Source: Hyphomicrobiales bacterium
GTDB lineage: Bacteria; Pseudomonadota; Alphaproteobacteria; Rhizobiales; Methyloligellaceae
Assembly: GCA_003135455.1 (NCBI GenBank)
Contig: PLBV01000107.1
Span: forward strand, 1,796 to 36,468
Direction: 5' to 3'
DNA length: 34,673 nucleotides
The position numbers and the translations under genes were made by a program. Position 1 is the first letter of the stretch, and each line of letters begins with the position of its first letter. Under the pieces are notes generated by a model. It was given only the letters and a program-made list of their open reading frames with translations, did no database searches and was not told the DNA's origin. Positions 1-7,997 of the stretch are shown in pieces.

Positions 1-796
1 GGCCGAAGAACCAGAACAGATGCAGGAACAACAGCGGGTCGCCGCCGCCTGCGGGATCGAAAAAGGTGGTGCCGAAATTGCGGTCGGTCAAAAGCATCGT
101 GATCGCCCCGGCCAGCACCGGCAGCGACAAGAGCAAGAGGAACGCCGTCACCAGGATCGACCACACGAAAAGCGGCATGCGGTGGAGCGTCATCCCCGGC
201 GCGCGCATGTTGAAGATCGTCGTGATGAAGTTGATCGCGCTCATGATCGACGAGGCGCCGGCGAGGTGCAGCGAAAAGATCGCCATGTCGACCGCGGCGC
301 TCGGATGGCCCGCAGGGCCGCCTGACGAAAGCGGCGGATAGATCGTCCACCCGACGCCCGCCCCGGCGCCGTTGACCCCCTGGCCGGCGCCGACGAAGGC
401 CGAGCCCACCAGCAACAGGAAGGACGGGATCAAGAGCCAGAAGCTGACGTTGTTCATGCGCGGGAAGGCCATGTCCGGGGCGCCGATCATCAACGGCACC
501 ATCCAGTTGCCGAACCCGCCGATCATCGCCGGCATGATCATGAAAAAGATCATGATCAGGCCGTGAGCGCTGACGAAGACGTTGAAGACCTCCGGGTCGC
601 CGAAGATCTGCATGCCCGGATACATGAGCTCCGCCCGGATGGCCATGGAGAGGATGCCCCCAATCACTCCGCCGATGAGAGCGAAGATGAGGTACATCGT
701 GCCGATGTCCTTGTGATTGGTCGAATAGAGCCAGCGGCGCCAGCCATGGGGATGGTCGTCGTGGTCGGCGGCTTCGGCTCGGGCTCCATATGCCAT
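1..796 (-). CDS. ctaD: Cytochrome c oxidase subunit I (partial, N-terminal part)
   Basis: Heme-copper oxidase subunit I, the catalytic subunit of aa3-type cytochrome c oxidase in the inner membrane, which reduces O2 and pumps protons. Only the first ~265 residues are present; the gene runs off the left edge. The start is the ATG at 796-794, preceded on the minus strand by an AGGAAGAG ribosome binding site. The translation has the [14 protein letters not shown] opening of COX1, the helix carrying the low-spin heme a histidine ([13 protein letters not shown]), and the [21 protein letters not shown] and WTIYPPLSS segments. It lies 65 bp downstream of ctaC on the same strand, the usual ctaC-ctaD order. 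The binuclear-centre histidines and K-channel residues lie outside the window. Identification is secure. Confidence 0.96.
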   Translation of the reverse strand, partial: MAYGARAEAADHDDHPHGWRRWLYSTNHKDIGTMYLIFALIGGVIGGILSMAIRAELMYPGMQIFGDPEVFNVFVSAHGLIMIFFMIMPAMIGGFGNWMVPLMIGAPDMAFPRMNNVSFWLLIPSFLLLVGSAFVGAGQGVNGAGAGVGWTIYPPLSSGGPAGHPSAAVDMAIFSLHLAGASSIMSAINFITTIFNMRAPGMTLHRMPLFVWSILVTAFLLLLSLPVLAGAITMLLTDRNFGTTFFDPAGGGDPLLFLHLFWFFG

Positions 797-861
797 GATT
801 GCTCTTCCTTACAGTTCCAAGTCGCGAGCGACCAAACATTCAGACGTCAAACAGCGTGATC

Positions 862-1698
862 CTAATTGCGCGCCGAAGCCAGCGTGTCCGCGTTGTCGCG
901 GGCAGCGGTGGCCTTGGTCTTGGCAAGCCAGTCGGCAAACTCCTCGTCGGTGACGACACGCACGACGATCGGCATAAAGGCATGGTTCTGGCCGCAAAGC
1001 TCCGAGCACTGGCCGTGATAGGTGCCGGTCCGCTCGGCGCGGAACCAGGTGGTCTGCAGCCGGCCGGGAACCGCGTCGAGCTTGATGCCGAAGGAAGGCA
1101 TCGCCCAGTCGTGGATCACGTCGTTGGCCTTCACCTGCACGATGACGTTCTTGTTCACCGGTACCACGAGCTCATGATCGACGGTGAGCAGCCGCGGCTG
1201 GCCGGGCTTCAGCTCGGCGTCAGAGACGATAATCGAATCGAAGCTGATGCCTTGATCGGGATAGTCGTAGGTCCAGTACCACTGGCTGCCGGTGGCCGTG
1301 ACGGTGAGGTCGGCCTTGGGGAAGTCGTATTGGGCGAAGAGCAGCCGGAAGGACGGAATGGAGATGGCCACCAGGATCAGGATCGGGATCACCGTCCATG
1401 CGATCTCGATCAAGGTGTTGTGCGAGGTGCGCGACGGCACTGGATGGCTCCGCTCGTTGAAGCGGACGATCACATAGATCAAGAGGCCCGTGACGAAGAG
1501 GCCGACGACCACGATGATGGTCGTGACATAGGCATGGAAGTTCGTGATCTCGTGCATGATCGGGGTGGCCGCATTCTGGAACCCCATCTGCCAGGGCGCC
1601 GGCTGGCCTTCCACCGCGTCCGCGGCATGAGCGGAGCCGCTCAGCAAGACGCCCAATCCGGCGAGCATCGCCATCACGCCTCGATCGAAAATCCCCAT
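862..1698 (-). CDS. ctaC: Cytochrome c oxidase subunit II
   Basis: CuA-bearing subunit of aa3 cytochrome c oxidase, which takes electrons from cytochrome c and passes them to subunit I. The product is 278 residues from the ATG at 1698, chosen because GGGAGTG lies just upstream and because it gives a clean signal peptide (cleavage expected after AHA, residue 25); an in-frame start at 1773 would add 25 non-signal residues. Two transmembrane helices lie at about 57-79 and 100-122. The aromatic QWYW electron-entry motif is at 139-142. All CuA ligands are visible: H196, C231, E233, C235, H239 and M242. It leads the ctaC-ctaD operon and is divergent from the IalB-family gene across a 532-bp gap. 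Confidence 0.97.
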   Translation of the reverse strand: MGIFDRGVMAMLAGLGVLLSGSAHAADAVEGQPAPWQMGFQNAATPIMHEITNFHAYVTTIIVVVGLFVTGLLIYVIVRFNERSHPVPSRTSHNTLIEIAWTVIPILILVAISIPSFRLLFAQYDFPKADLTVTATGSQWYWTYDYPDQGISFDSIIVSDAELKPGQPRLLTVDHELVVPVNKNVIVQVKANDVIHDWAMPSFGIKLDAVPGRLQTTWFRAERTGTYHGQCSELCGQNHAFMPIVVRVVTDEEFADWLAKTKATAARDNADTLASARN

Positions 1699-2230
1699 CC
1701 CATCACTCCCAAAAGGCGGCGCGCGCCAAAGACTTAAGGCCACGCCAAAGAGCCTGCGCCACGCTTCGCTCAACCGGCCCCCGACCGTCTCACAAGCGAG
1801 AGGCAGGAAGCTTTAAAGTTCCGATCGGGAGCGGCCTTTCCGGCGCTCCACGCCTTAAGCGATAGCAAGGGCGGCGCGCAAGAATGCTCGCGATGTCGGC
1901 GTCCGCCCCCAACGTTCTTGTCGCCCCGCGGGCCACGATCACAAACGCGGCCTTCCGGTTATTTTCCCGTGTTCAAATCATAAAGGATTTCGATTGGCAA
2001 CACCCTTGATCTGAGGCCTATGCGGCATAAGCACGCTCGCGGCTTACTTTGCGGGGCTTGGCGGCTCCGCGCGAGCCTTCTCGCCGAAATTTAGCCCCAA
2101 TGCTCGGCAAGAGCGGTTTTCTTTTCCATGTCGCCCATCGCCGCTTTGCAGACCTTGTCCCAGATCATAGTGTTGGCCGCGGCCGTGATTCGCGCCTGAC
2201 GCTCTCACGCGCGAGAGGACTTCCCGCCCT
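1699..2230. other. Divergent intergenic region between ctaC and the IalB-family gene
   Basis: This 532-bp stretch holds no ORF with recognisable protein similarity. It must contain the promoters for ctaC (leftward) and the IalB-family gene (rightward). I could not pick out a convincing -35/-10 pair. The only local symmetry seen is a small CTCTC/GAGAG inverted repeat near 2200-2217, just ahead of the rightward start. Confidence 0.5.
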
Positions 2231-2827
2231 ATGGCCCAAATGCTTTATCTCCCTCCCCGCGCCGCAAGAGACCGGAAGGTCTTGAAGCTCGCGGTCGCTT
2301 TGGTGTTGGTGTTGAGCCTCACCGGCCATGTCGATGCGCAAGGCGTCGCCCCTGCGCAAGGCGCCGCCCTCGACAATGACGCTGTTGCCACGGGCGAGGG
2401 CAGCGTGGTGAAGGAGACCCATGGGGCTTGGCAGGTGAGCTGCCGCACGCCGCCCGGCGCCAAAGAGGAGAAATGCGCTCTGGTGCAGAGCGTCACGGCG
2501 GAGGACCGGCCGAATGTCGGGTTGACCGTGGTGTTCTACAAAGCCATCGGCGAGGACAAGAAGCTGTTGCGGGTGGTGGTGCCGCTCGGCGTGCTGCTCC
2601 CCACCGGGCTCGGGCTCAAGATCGACGGTCAGGACGTGGGCAATGCGCCGTTCCTGAAATGCGGCCGGCGCGGCTGCATCGCCGAGGTGGTGCTGCAGGA
2701 CGAGGTGATCGAGAAGATGAAGACGGGCACCAACGCCATGTTCATCATTTTCGATACGCCGGAGGCCGGCATCGGCATCCCGATCTCGCTGCAAGGCTTC
2801 GGCGCGGCCCTGGCCGGCCTGAAATAG
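2231..2827 (+). CDS. Invasion-associated locus B (IalB) family protein
   Basis: Exported protein of 198 residues similar to the IalB family of Hyphomicrobiales, first described in Bartonella in connection with erythrocyte invasion; its molecular role in free-living relatives is unclear. The N-terminus has a basic stretch (RAARDRK) then a hydrophobic segment (about 18-31), consistent with a signal peptide. The mature part shows the family pattern: WQVSC followed by a second Cys about 12 residues later, a LRVVVPLGVLLPTGLGLKID segment, then the CGRRGC pair and a C-terminal GIGIPISLQGF stretch. Four cysteines could form two periplasmic disulfides. Start is the ATG at 2231, with GAGAGGA about 12 bases upstream. 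Finding it beside ctaC is a common arrangement in the order. Family assignment is fairly sure; function is not. Confidence 0.85.
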   Translation: MAQMLYLPPRAARDRKVLKLAVALVLVLSLTGHVDAQGVAPAQGAALDNDAVATGEGSVVKETHGAWQVSCRTPPGAKEEKCALVQSVTAEDRPNVGLTVVFYKAIGEDKKLLRVVVPLGVLLPTGLGLKIDGQDVGNAPFLKCGRRGCIAEVVLQDEVIEKMKTGTNAMFIIFDTPEAGIGIPISLQGFGAALAGLK

Positions 2828-2836
2828 CAGCTTCCC

Positions 2837-2885
2837 AGAGTGCTATCGCGTCAGGTTGAATCGCGACAGCGCTCCAGCTTTTTGC
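2837..2885. repeat. Interspersed palindromic repeat, copy A (truncated)
   Basis: First copy of a family seen four times in the window (also 7790-7892, 21276-21379, 34586-34673). This copy keeps only the left half: a hairpin of the form GCTATCGCG-loop-CGCGACAGC followed by CTAGC-like bases and a T run. The right half (GAGCATGATC...GATCATGCTC) is missing. It begins 10 bp after the IalB-family stop codon. Confidence 0.75.
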
Positions 2886-2891
2886 TGGCGC

Positions 2892-2927
2892 AAAAAAAAT
2901 CGGCAGCGGAGAGACTCCGCCGCCGAT
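2892..2927 (-). terminator. Intrinsic terminator on the minus strand, probably for gshA
   Basis: On the minus strand the RNA folds as GCGGA/TCCGC plus ATCGGC/GCCGAT (11 pairs with one A-C mismatch, 5-nt loop at 2911-2915). It is followed directly by eight U residues (the A tract at 2892-2899). This is a textbook rho-independent terminator. It lies about 250 bp beyond the gshA stop codon, and nothing else on the minus strand lies between, so it most likely ends the rsmE-gshA transcript. Confidence 0.75.
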
Positions 2928-3050
2928 CACATCCGTCAAAGGGGGGACGGACTAGCGTCTCCTCCGTGCAGGGTTCGTCGGAGGAGCCGATGACTTGTCG
3001 GGGCATGTGGTCGGTGACTGTGGTTTTGTCAATGTGGCCGATGAGAACCT

Positions 3051-3097
3051 CCATCCTTCGAGGGCCGCGCTCTCGCGCGTCCACCTCAGGATGACGG
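3051..3097. repeat. CATCCTTCGAGG/CCTCAGGATGACGG repeat, copy 1
   Basis: Imperfect palindrome that starts CCATCCTTCGAGG and ends CCTCAGGATGACGG with a GC-rich centre (GCGC...GCGCG). Short intergenic elements of this form are familiar from Hyphomicrobiales genomes. A second copy lies in inverted orientation at 3111-3158, so the pair forms a larger inverted repeat immediately downstream of the gshA stop codon (3177). Confidence 0.7.
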
Positions 3098-3110
3098 GAT
3101 GGGCTCGGGG

Positions 3111-3158
3111 CCGTCGTCCTCTAGGCGCTCGGGCGAAGCCCGGAGCCTCGAAGGACGG
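3111..3158. repeat. CATCCTTCGAGG/CCTCAGGATGACGG repeat, copy 2 (inverted)
   Basis: Runs CCGTCGTCCT...CCTCGAAGGACGG, the reverse orientation of copy 1 (3051-3097). The end arms of the two copies (3051-3063 and 3146-3158) are complementary at 12 of 13 positions. The centre holds its own near-palindrome, GCTCGGGC-gaa-GCCCGGAGC with one bulged base. Confidence 0.65.
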
Positions 3159-3176
3159 CCGCGCAACTGTTCCGCT

Positions 3177-4559
3177 TCAGAACGCGTGGGTGTCGAACAG
3201 CCGGTCGATATCGCCGCCCCATTCCCGCTCATAGGCGCCGAGCAAGACCTCGGCGGGACTTTGCCCCCGCTCGATCGCCTCTTGCAACAGAGCGAGGTGC
3301 TTGCGCTCGTCCTCGCCTTTACGGTCCTGGCGCGCCCGCCGCTTGAGCCCCGCTTCGGCGAGGCGCAAGACCTCACCCGCAACCTCGCGCAAGGTCCCTC
3401 CCCGGAAGGGTGTGGCAAGGGCAAGACGCGGCACGGTGTCGCGCAGGTGCTGCCGCTCCGCCTCAGTCCAGTCGGCGATCAGCGCCGAGGCATCGGCGAG
3501 CGCGGTGGCATCGTAGAGCAGACCCGTCCATAGCGCCGGCAGGGCGCAGAGCTCAGCAAAGGAGCCCGCATCGGCGCCACGCATCTCCAGGAACTGCTTG
3601 AGCCGGACATCGGGAAAGAGCGTGGTGAGATGGTCGGCCCAGTCGTCGAGCGTCGGGCGAATCCCAGAGAGAGTGGCGAGCTTGCCGGCAAGAAAGTCGC
3701 GGAACGAGGCCCCGGCCACGTCGATGTAATGGTAGTCGCGATAGACGAAATACATGGGCACATCCAGCGCGTAGTCGACGTAGCGCTCGAACCCCATGCC
3801 CGGCTCGAAGGCAAAGGGCAGGAGCCCAGAGCGATCGGGATCGGTGTCGCGCCACACTTCAGCACGATAGGACTTGAAGCCGTTGAGCTTGCCTTCGGTG
3901 AAGGGAGAGTTGGCGAAGAGCGCGGTGGCGAGCGACTGCAGGGCGAGGCCTGCGCGCAGCTTCTTCACCATGTCGGCCTCGTCGGCGAAGTCGAGATTGA
4001 CTTGCACCGTGGCGGTGCGAAACATCATGTCGAGGCCGAGCAGCCCGACCTTCGGCATGTAGCGCGCCATGATGCGATAGCGCGCCTTCGGCATGATCGG
4101 CGTCTGCGCAAGCGTCCATTTCGGCGAGAAGCCCAACCCTAAAAAGCCGATGCCCAGCTCGCGTCCCACCTCGCCAACCTCGACGAGATGCTGGCGGATC
4201 TCCTCGGAGGTCTGGTGCACGGTCTCGAGCGGCGCGCCGGACAGCTCGAGCTGGCCGCCCGGCTCCAGACTGACCGCGCCCCCTTTGGGGCAATCCCCGC
4301 GGCGCAGCGCGATGATGTTACCCTGTTCCCACACAGGATCCCAACCGAAGCGATCCTTGAGACCTAGCAGGAGCGCGCCTATTCCCCGCTCGCCCTCGTA
4401 TGGAACGGGCGAATGGTCGCTCGTGTAGAAGCCGAACTTCTCGTGCTCGGTGCCGATGCGCCATTGGGCCTCAGGCTTCGATCCAGCCTCGAGATTGGCC
4501 ACGAGCTCGTCCCGCGACTCGATGACCGGGCTTGTTGGCCCATCGACGCGTGTCGACAT
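3177..4559 (-). CDS. gshA: Glutamate--cysteine ligase (plant/alphaproteobacterial type, GCS2)
   Basis: First enzyme of glutathione synthesis: ATP-dependent ligation of L-glutamate and L-cysteine to gamma-glutamylcysteine in the cytoplasm. The product has 460 residues from the ATG at 4559, chosen over an in-frame start at 4598 because GGAG lies 8 bases upstream. Family landmarks are IGTEHEKFGF at 35-44, the LEPGGQLELSGAPLETVHQT block, GLGFSPKW, MPKARYRIMARYMP, MMFRTATVQVNLD and the C-terminal LLGAYEREWGGDID. These match the plant-type enzyme shared by alphaproteobacteria, not the E. coli GshA fold family. It lies downstream of rsmE on the same strand, a gap of 138 bp, and the rsmE-gshA pair beside a divergent ubiA is a common order in Hyphomicrobiales. 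Confidence 0.95.
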   Translation of the reverse strand: MSTRVDGPTSPVIESRDELVANLEAGSKPEAQWRIGTEHEKFGFYTSDHSPVPYEGERGIGALLLGLKDRFGWDPVWEQGNIIALRRGDCPKGGAVSLEPGGQLELSGAPLETVHQTSEEIRQHLVEVGEVGRELGIGFLGLGFSPKWTLAQTPIMPKARYRIMARYMPKVGLLGLDMMFRTATVQVNLDFADEADMVKKLRAGLALQSLATALFANSPFTEGKLNGFKSYRAEVWRDTDPDRSGLLPFAFEPGMGFERYVDYALDVPMYFVYRDYHYIDVAGASFRDFLAGKLATLSGIRPTLDDWADHLTTLFPDVRLKQFLEMRGADAGSFAELCALPALWTGLLYDATALADASALIADWTEAERQHLRDTVPRLALATPFRGGTLREVAGEVLRLAEAGLKRRARQDRKGEDERKHLALLQEAIERGQSPAEVLLGAYEREWGGDIDRLFDTHAF

Positions 4560-4697
4560 GGGAGAACTCCACTGTTGCAGGACGAATGCCGGCCACACGC
4601 CTTGAAGGCGCGACTTCGGGCGTTAAGGGGCGCCTTTATCGCGCGCATGGCGCGCGCCTGACAAGGGCCAGAGCCCAGGCCTTTCGACACAGTTGGT

Positions 4698-5438
4698 TTA
4701 CCGCCAATCGCCGAGCACGGCATTGACCAATGCCAGGCCCGCGACGGCGGCCGTGTCCGCCCGCATCACGCGGGGACCGAGCGAGATCGGGAGCACGAAA
4801 GGCTGCGCCAGCAGGAGCGCGCGCTCTTCGGAATCGAAGCCGCCCTCCGGCCCGATAAGCACGGCGATCGGGCGCGGCGCGCCTTGTGCCGCTGCCGCCA
4901 GCGCCGCAATGGGCGAGGCCTGCTCCGCCTGCTCGTCGGCAAAGATGAGCAGGCGCATCCCGTCCCATGCGGCAAGCACCTCGGTGAGCTTGGCAGGCTG
5001 CTGGACCTCCGGCACGCGCAAGATGCCGCATTGCTCGGCGGCCTCGATGGCATTGGCCAGCAGGCGCTCGGTGTTGACACGCTCCGCCACGGTGCGCCTG
5101 GTGATCACCGGCCTGAGTAGGCTCGCGCCCATCTCGGTCGCCTTCTGCGCCATGTAGTCGAGGCGGGCGCGCTTCAGCGGCGCGAAGAGATAATAGAGGT
5201 CCGGGCCGTCGATTTGCGGCCGCGTCTGCCGCTCCACCAGGAGCTTGGCCTGCTTCCGGCCGGCGGGTTGCAGCTCCGCCTGCCATTCGCCCTCGCTGCC
5301 GTTGAAGACGAGGAGCTTGTCACCGGGCTTCAGCCGCAGCACGTTCAGGAGGTAGTGTGCCGGCTCGCGGTCAAGCTCGACGTCCTCCCCTCCCGCCAAC
5401 GGGGACCTGACGAAAAGTCTTGCAAGCTTGGAGGCCAT
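4698..5438 (-). CDS. rsmE: 16S rRNA (uracil1498-N3)-methyltransferase RsmE
   Basis: SPOUT-class methyltransferase that N3-methylates U1498 in the decoding region of 16S rRNA. The product has 246 residues from the ATG at 5438 (MASKLARLFV); the longer frame from 5501 would overlap the ubiA start and adds no family residues. Visible motifs are the HYLLNVLRLKPGD N-terminal PUA-like stretch (29-40), KATEMGA (99-105), the EQCG segment (135-138), GPEGGF (196-201) and the knot-forming LGPRVMRADTA (220-230). It is divergent from ubiA with 42 bp between start codons, so the two promoters must overlap or one must sit inside the other gene. Confidence 0.95.
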   Translation of the reverse strand: MASKLARLFVRSPLAGGEDVELDREPAHYLLNVLRLKPGDKLLVFNGSEGEWQAELQPAGRKQAKLLVERQTRPQIDGPDLYYLFAPLKRARLDYMAQKATEMGASLLRPVITRRTVAERVNTERLLANAIEAAEQCGILRVPEVQQPAKLTEVLAAWDGMRLLIFADEQAEQASPIAALAAAAQGAPRPIAVLIGPEGGFDSEERALLLAQPFVLPISLGPRVMRADTAAVAGLALVNAVLGDWR

Positions 5439-5480
5439 GACGGAACGGTGCTGATGGACGAGCGAAGCGGGCCCCGACAC

Positions 5481-6434
5481 ATGACACGACCCATGGCGCA
5501 AGGCAAAGTAGACGCGGTCGCCGATGCGGGACCGAGGAACGTCGTCGACCGCTTCGCGCCCGAGGCGTGGCTACCCTATTTGCGGCTGGCGCGCATCGAC
5601 CGGCCGATCGGCATCTGGCTGCTCGCCCTTCCCTGCTTCTGGTCGGTGGCGCTCGCTTTTCGCAGCATCGGCGCCGCCTATCCCGACCCTTGGCTGCTCC
5701 TGCTCTTCGCTATCGGCGCCATGGCCATGCGCGCGGCCGGCTGCACCTATAACGACATCGTCGATCAGAACCTCGATGCGCAAGTGGCGCGAACCAAGGG
5801 GCGGCCGCTGCCGAGCGGGCAGGTCACGCTGCGGCAGGCGGTGACTTTCATGCTCGCCCTTTGTGCGGTCGGGCTAGCGGTCCTGTTGCGCCTCAACGGC
5901 TTCTCCATCCTGCTCGGTCTCGCCGTGCTACCGATCGTGGCGCTGTATCCCTTCGTCAAGCGCTTCAGTCATTGGCCGCAAGCGGTGCTAGGTCTCGCCT
6001 TCAGCTGGGGGGCGCTGATGGGCTACGCCGCGGTGCTCGGGCGGCTCGATTGGGCACCGCTCGTCCTCTATGGTGGCGCCGTGGCCTGGACCATCGGCTA
6101 CGACACCATCTACGCCCATCAGGACCGGGAGGACGACGATCTTATCGGGGTGAAATCGACGGCGCTCAAATTCGGCGCCGCGACGCGCGTCTGGCTCGGC
6201 TTGCTTTATAGCGTCACCTTTTTTGCCATCACGCTTGCGGGCATCCTCGCCCAGGCGGGCACCGTATTCCTTCTCGGCATGCTGCTCGCGGGCGCCCAGC
6301 TCGTCTGGCAGGTGGCGACGCTCGATATGGACGATGCCGACAATTGCCTGGCGCGATTCCGCTCGAACCGCGATTTCGGTCTGATCGTGCTTGCCGCGAT
6401 CCTGCTCGATATGGCTGTGGCGCGCGTGTTCTGA
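5481..6434 (+). CDS. ubiA: 4-hydroxybenzoate polyprenyltransferase
   Basis: Membrane prenyltransferase that attaches the polyprenyl chain to 4-hydroxybenzoate in ubiquinone biosynthesis. From the ATG at 5481 the product is 317 residues; an ATG at 5493 or 5454 is also possible, since no strong ribosome binding site decides it. Both Asp-rich Mg2+/diphosphate motifs are intact: NDIVDQNLD (91-99) followed by RTKGRPLPSG, and YDTIYAHQDREDD (about 207-219) followed by IGVKSTA. Eight or nine hydrophobic helices are visible, as usual for the family. It supplies quinone to the same respiratory chain as the ctaCD oxidase at the left edge. Confidence 0.94.
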   Translation: MTRPMAQGKVDAVADAGPRNVVDRFAPEAWLPYLRLARIDRPIGIWLLALPCFWSVALAFRSIGAAYPDPWLLLLFAIGAMAMRAAGCTYNDIVDQNLDAQVARTKGRPLPSGQVTLRQAVTFMLALCAVGLAVLLRLNGFSILLGLAVLPIVALYPFVKRFSHWPQAVLGLAFSWGALMGYAAVLGRLDWAPLVLYGGAVAWTIGYDTIYAHQDREDDDLIGVKSTALKFGAATRVWLGLLYSVTFFAITLAGILAQAGTVFLLGMLLAGAQLVWQVATLDMDDADNCLARFRSNRDFGLIVLAAILLDMAVARVF

Positions 6435-6448
6435 GGCCAGATATGCAT

Positions 6449-6478
6449 CGGGTCCCAGAGCGGAAGCCCTGGGACCCG
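6449..6478 (+). terminator. Strong hairpin downstream of ubiA, probable terminator
   Basis: A perfect 10-bp stem CGGGTCCCAG/CTGGGACCCG with a 10-nt loop starts 14 bp after the ubiA stop codon. There is no T run after it (the next bases are GATGACG), so it may act as a 3'-end stabiliser or as a terminator needing help. Confidence 0.5.
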
Positions 6479-6638
6479 GATGACGCCTTGCTGTTAGCTT
6501 CCTTAAGAGCTGCCTTCAGACAGCCTTGATTGTCGCGATCTTGCCACAGACCTTTTTCCGTCCGCTTAATGGACGTCGTTAATGCCTGGTATTCGGGCGC
6601 GACCTTCCTACATGGTTTAGAGAATCTTCCGGATCTAA

Positions 6639-7460
6639 ATGACCGTACTCAAGCCCACCAGCCGCGCGCACCTTCCCACGCTCGAGGAAGATTACGCATT
6701 GCTTAAGCAAGCGGTCGAAGCGGCGGGCGCACTCGCGCTTGCCTCGTTCCGCACGGAGCTTAAGGTCACGCGGAAACCTGACGGCACCGAGGTGAGCGAG
6801 GCTGATCTCGCCGTCGATGCGCTGTTGAAGCGGGAGCTTCTGGGCCCGCGTCCGGACTATGGCTGGCTGTCGGAGGAGACCCCCGACGACGCCAAGCGGC
6901 TCGCGCTCCGCCGGGTGTGGATGGTCGATCCGATCGACGGCACCAACGCCTTTCTGCGCCACGTGCCCGAATGGACGGTCTCCGCAGCACTGGTCGAGGA
7001 CGGCGTGCCGGTGATCGGCATCGTCTTCAATCCGGCGAAGGGAGAGTTCTTTCACGCCATCCGCGGCCATGGCGCCTTCCTCAACGAGGCGCCCATTCAT
7101 GTGAGCGATAAAAGCACGCTCGAAGGCGCGCGCCTGATCGCCAGCGGCGGCCTGTTCAAAAAGCCCATCTGGAAGGAGCCCTGGCCCGAGGTGCAATCAA
7201 GCTGGGTCAATTCCGTCGCCTATCGGCTCGCGCTGGTCGCCGTCGGCCGCGCCGATGCCACCATCTCCTTGTCGGCCAAGAGCGAGTGGGACCTTGCCGC
7301 CGCAACGCTCCTGGTCGAGGAGGCGGGCGGCGCCATCACCGATCATCGGGGCGAGGCGCTCCGCTACAACCGCGTCGTGCCGCGCTATTTGAGCCTGGTG
7401 GCAAGCCCGCCCGAGCTCCATGCGCGCCTCATCGAGCGCACAAGCCGCATAGACCTGTAG
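6639..7460 (+). CDS. Inositol monophosphatase / bisphosphate nucleotidase family phosphatase
   Basis: Mg2+-dependent, Li+-sensitive-type phosphatase fold, 273 residues. The metal site is complete: Glu in LSEE (79-80), DPIDGT (97-102) and the distal EWDLAAATLLVEEAGG (217-231). The subgroup resembles CysQ 3'(2'),5'-bisphosphate nucleotidases, and it is commonly annotated as such in Hyphomicrobiales, but substrate cannot be decided from the motifs. It opens the lipid A/Kdo block and is separated from DUF4170 by 57 bp, so co-transcription is likely. A role linked to sulfur/PAP recycling or to a phosphorylated envelope precursor are both open. Start is the ATG at 6639 with a weak GGA upstream. Confidence 0.88.
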   Translation: MTVLKPTSRAHLPTLEEDYALLKQAVEAAGALALASFRTELKVTRKPDGTEVSEADLAVDALLKRELLGPRPDYGWLSEETPDDAKRLALRRVWMVDPIDGTNAFLRHVPEWTVSAALVEDGVPVIGIVFNPAKGEFFHAIRGHGAFLNEAPIHVSDKSTLEGARLIASGGLFKKPIWKEPWPEVQSSWVNSVAYRLALVAVGRADATISLSAKSEWDLAAATLLVEEAGGAITDHRGEALRYNRVVPRYLSLVASPPELHARLIERTSRIDL

Positions 7461-7517
7461 CGGCTTTTTGCGCAAAGGTTCCCTTAAGAGCACATAGAGG
7501 CAAGCGGAAGACAGACG

Positions 7518-7784
7518 ATGGCGGCCAAGGATGGGCCAAAGACGAGCGGACGGCAGCTCTTGCACCTCGTCTTCGGGGGCGAGCTCACGGCGCTCGACAA
7601 GGTCGAGTTCAGCAACCTCAAGGCGGTGGATATCATCGGCATCTTTCCCAACTATGCGTTAGCCTATGACGCCTGGAAGGACGCGAGCCACCGCCACGTT
7701 GACGACGCCCATATGCGCTATTTCATCGTGCATCTGCACCGGCTGCTCGATCCCGATCAGGACGGTGGCGGGGCTGCGGGGTAG
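7518..7784 (+). CDS. DUF4170 domain-containing small protein
   Basis: Small soluble protein of 88 residues, function unknown. It matches the DUF4170 pattern: QLLHLVFGGELT, VEF.NLK..DIIGIFPNYA.AYDAWK, and the C-terminal AHMRYFIVHLHRLLDP. The family is mostly alphaproteobacterial and often sits next to lipid A export and Kdo genes, as here between the phosphatase and the ABC exporter. GGAAGA precedes the ATG at 7518. No signal peptide or membrane segment is seen. The context suggests, but does not show, a part in envelope biogenesis. Confidence 0.85.
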   Translation: MAAKDGPKTSGRQLLHLVFGGELTALDKVEFSNLKAVDIIGIFPNYALAYDAWKDASHRHVDDAHMRYFIVHLHRLLDPDQDGGGAAG

Positions 7785-7789
7785 CACCC

Positions 7790-7892
7790 TAGACCGCTAT
7801 CGCGTGAAATAGAATCGCGACAGCGCGTCTCACTTTTTGTTGGAGCATGATCTTTTCGGAAAACCGGTTCCCACTTTTCGAAGATCATGCTC
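7790..7892. repeat. Interspersed palindromic repeat, copy B (complete)
   Basis: Full-length copy of the family: left hairpin (GACCGCTATCGCG against CGCGACAGCGCGTC), a T run, then right hairpin GAGCATGATCTT/AAGATCATGCTC with a 12-bp perfect stem around an ACCGGTTCCCAC-containing loop. It sits between the DUF4170 gene and the ABC exporter gene, inside what otherwise looks like one operon, so it may attenuate or process the transcript. Confidence 0.85.
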
Positions 7893-7997
7893 TCGCCGTC
7901 TCGTTTTTCGCCTTAAGGCTCAGAAGTTCCGCATGCTAGAAGGGGGCTGGAAGGCCGCCCCTTCCACCAAACCGCGCCAAGACCCCGGGAGAAGCGC

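Noticed and set aside
799-1737. 312-codon open frame on the plus strand opposite ctaC
   Set aside because: Antisense to a complete CuA subunit; composition is shadow-like.
2959-2986. Inverted repeat CTCCTCCG/CGGAGGAG with a 12-nt loop
   Set aside because: Only 8 bp, no T run on either strand, and close to a much better terminator at 2892-2927.
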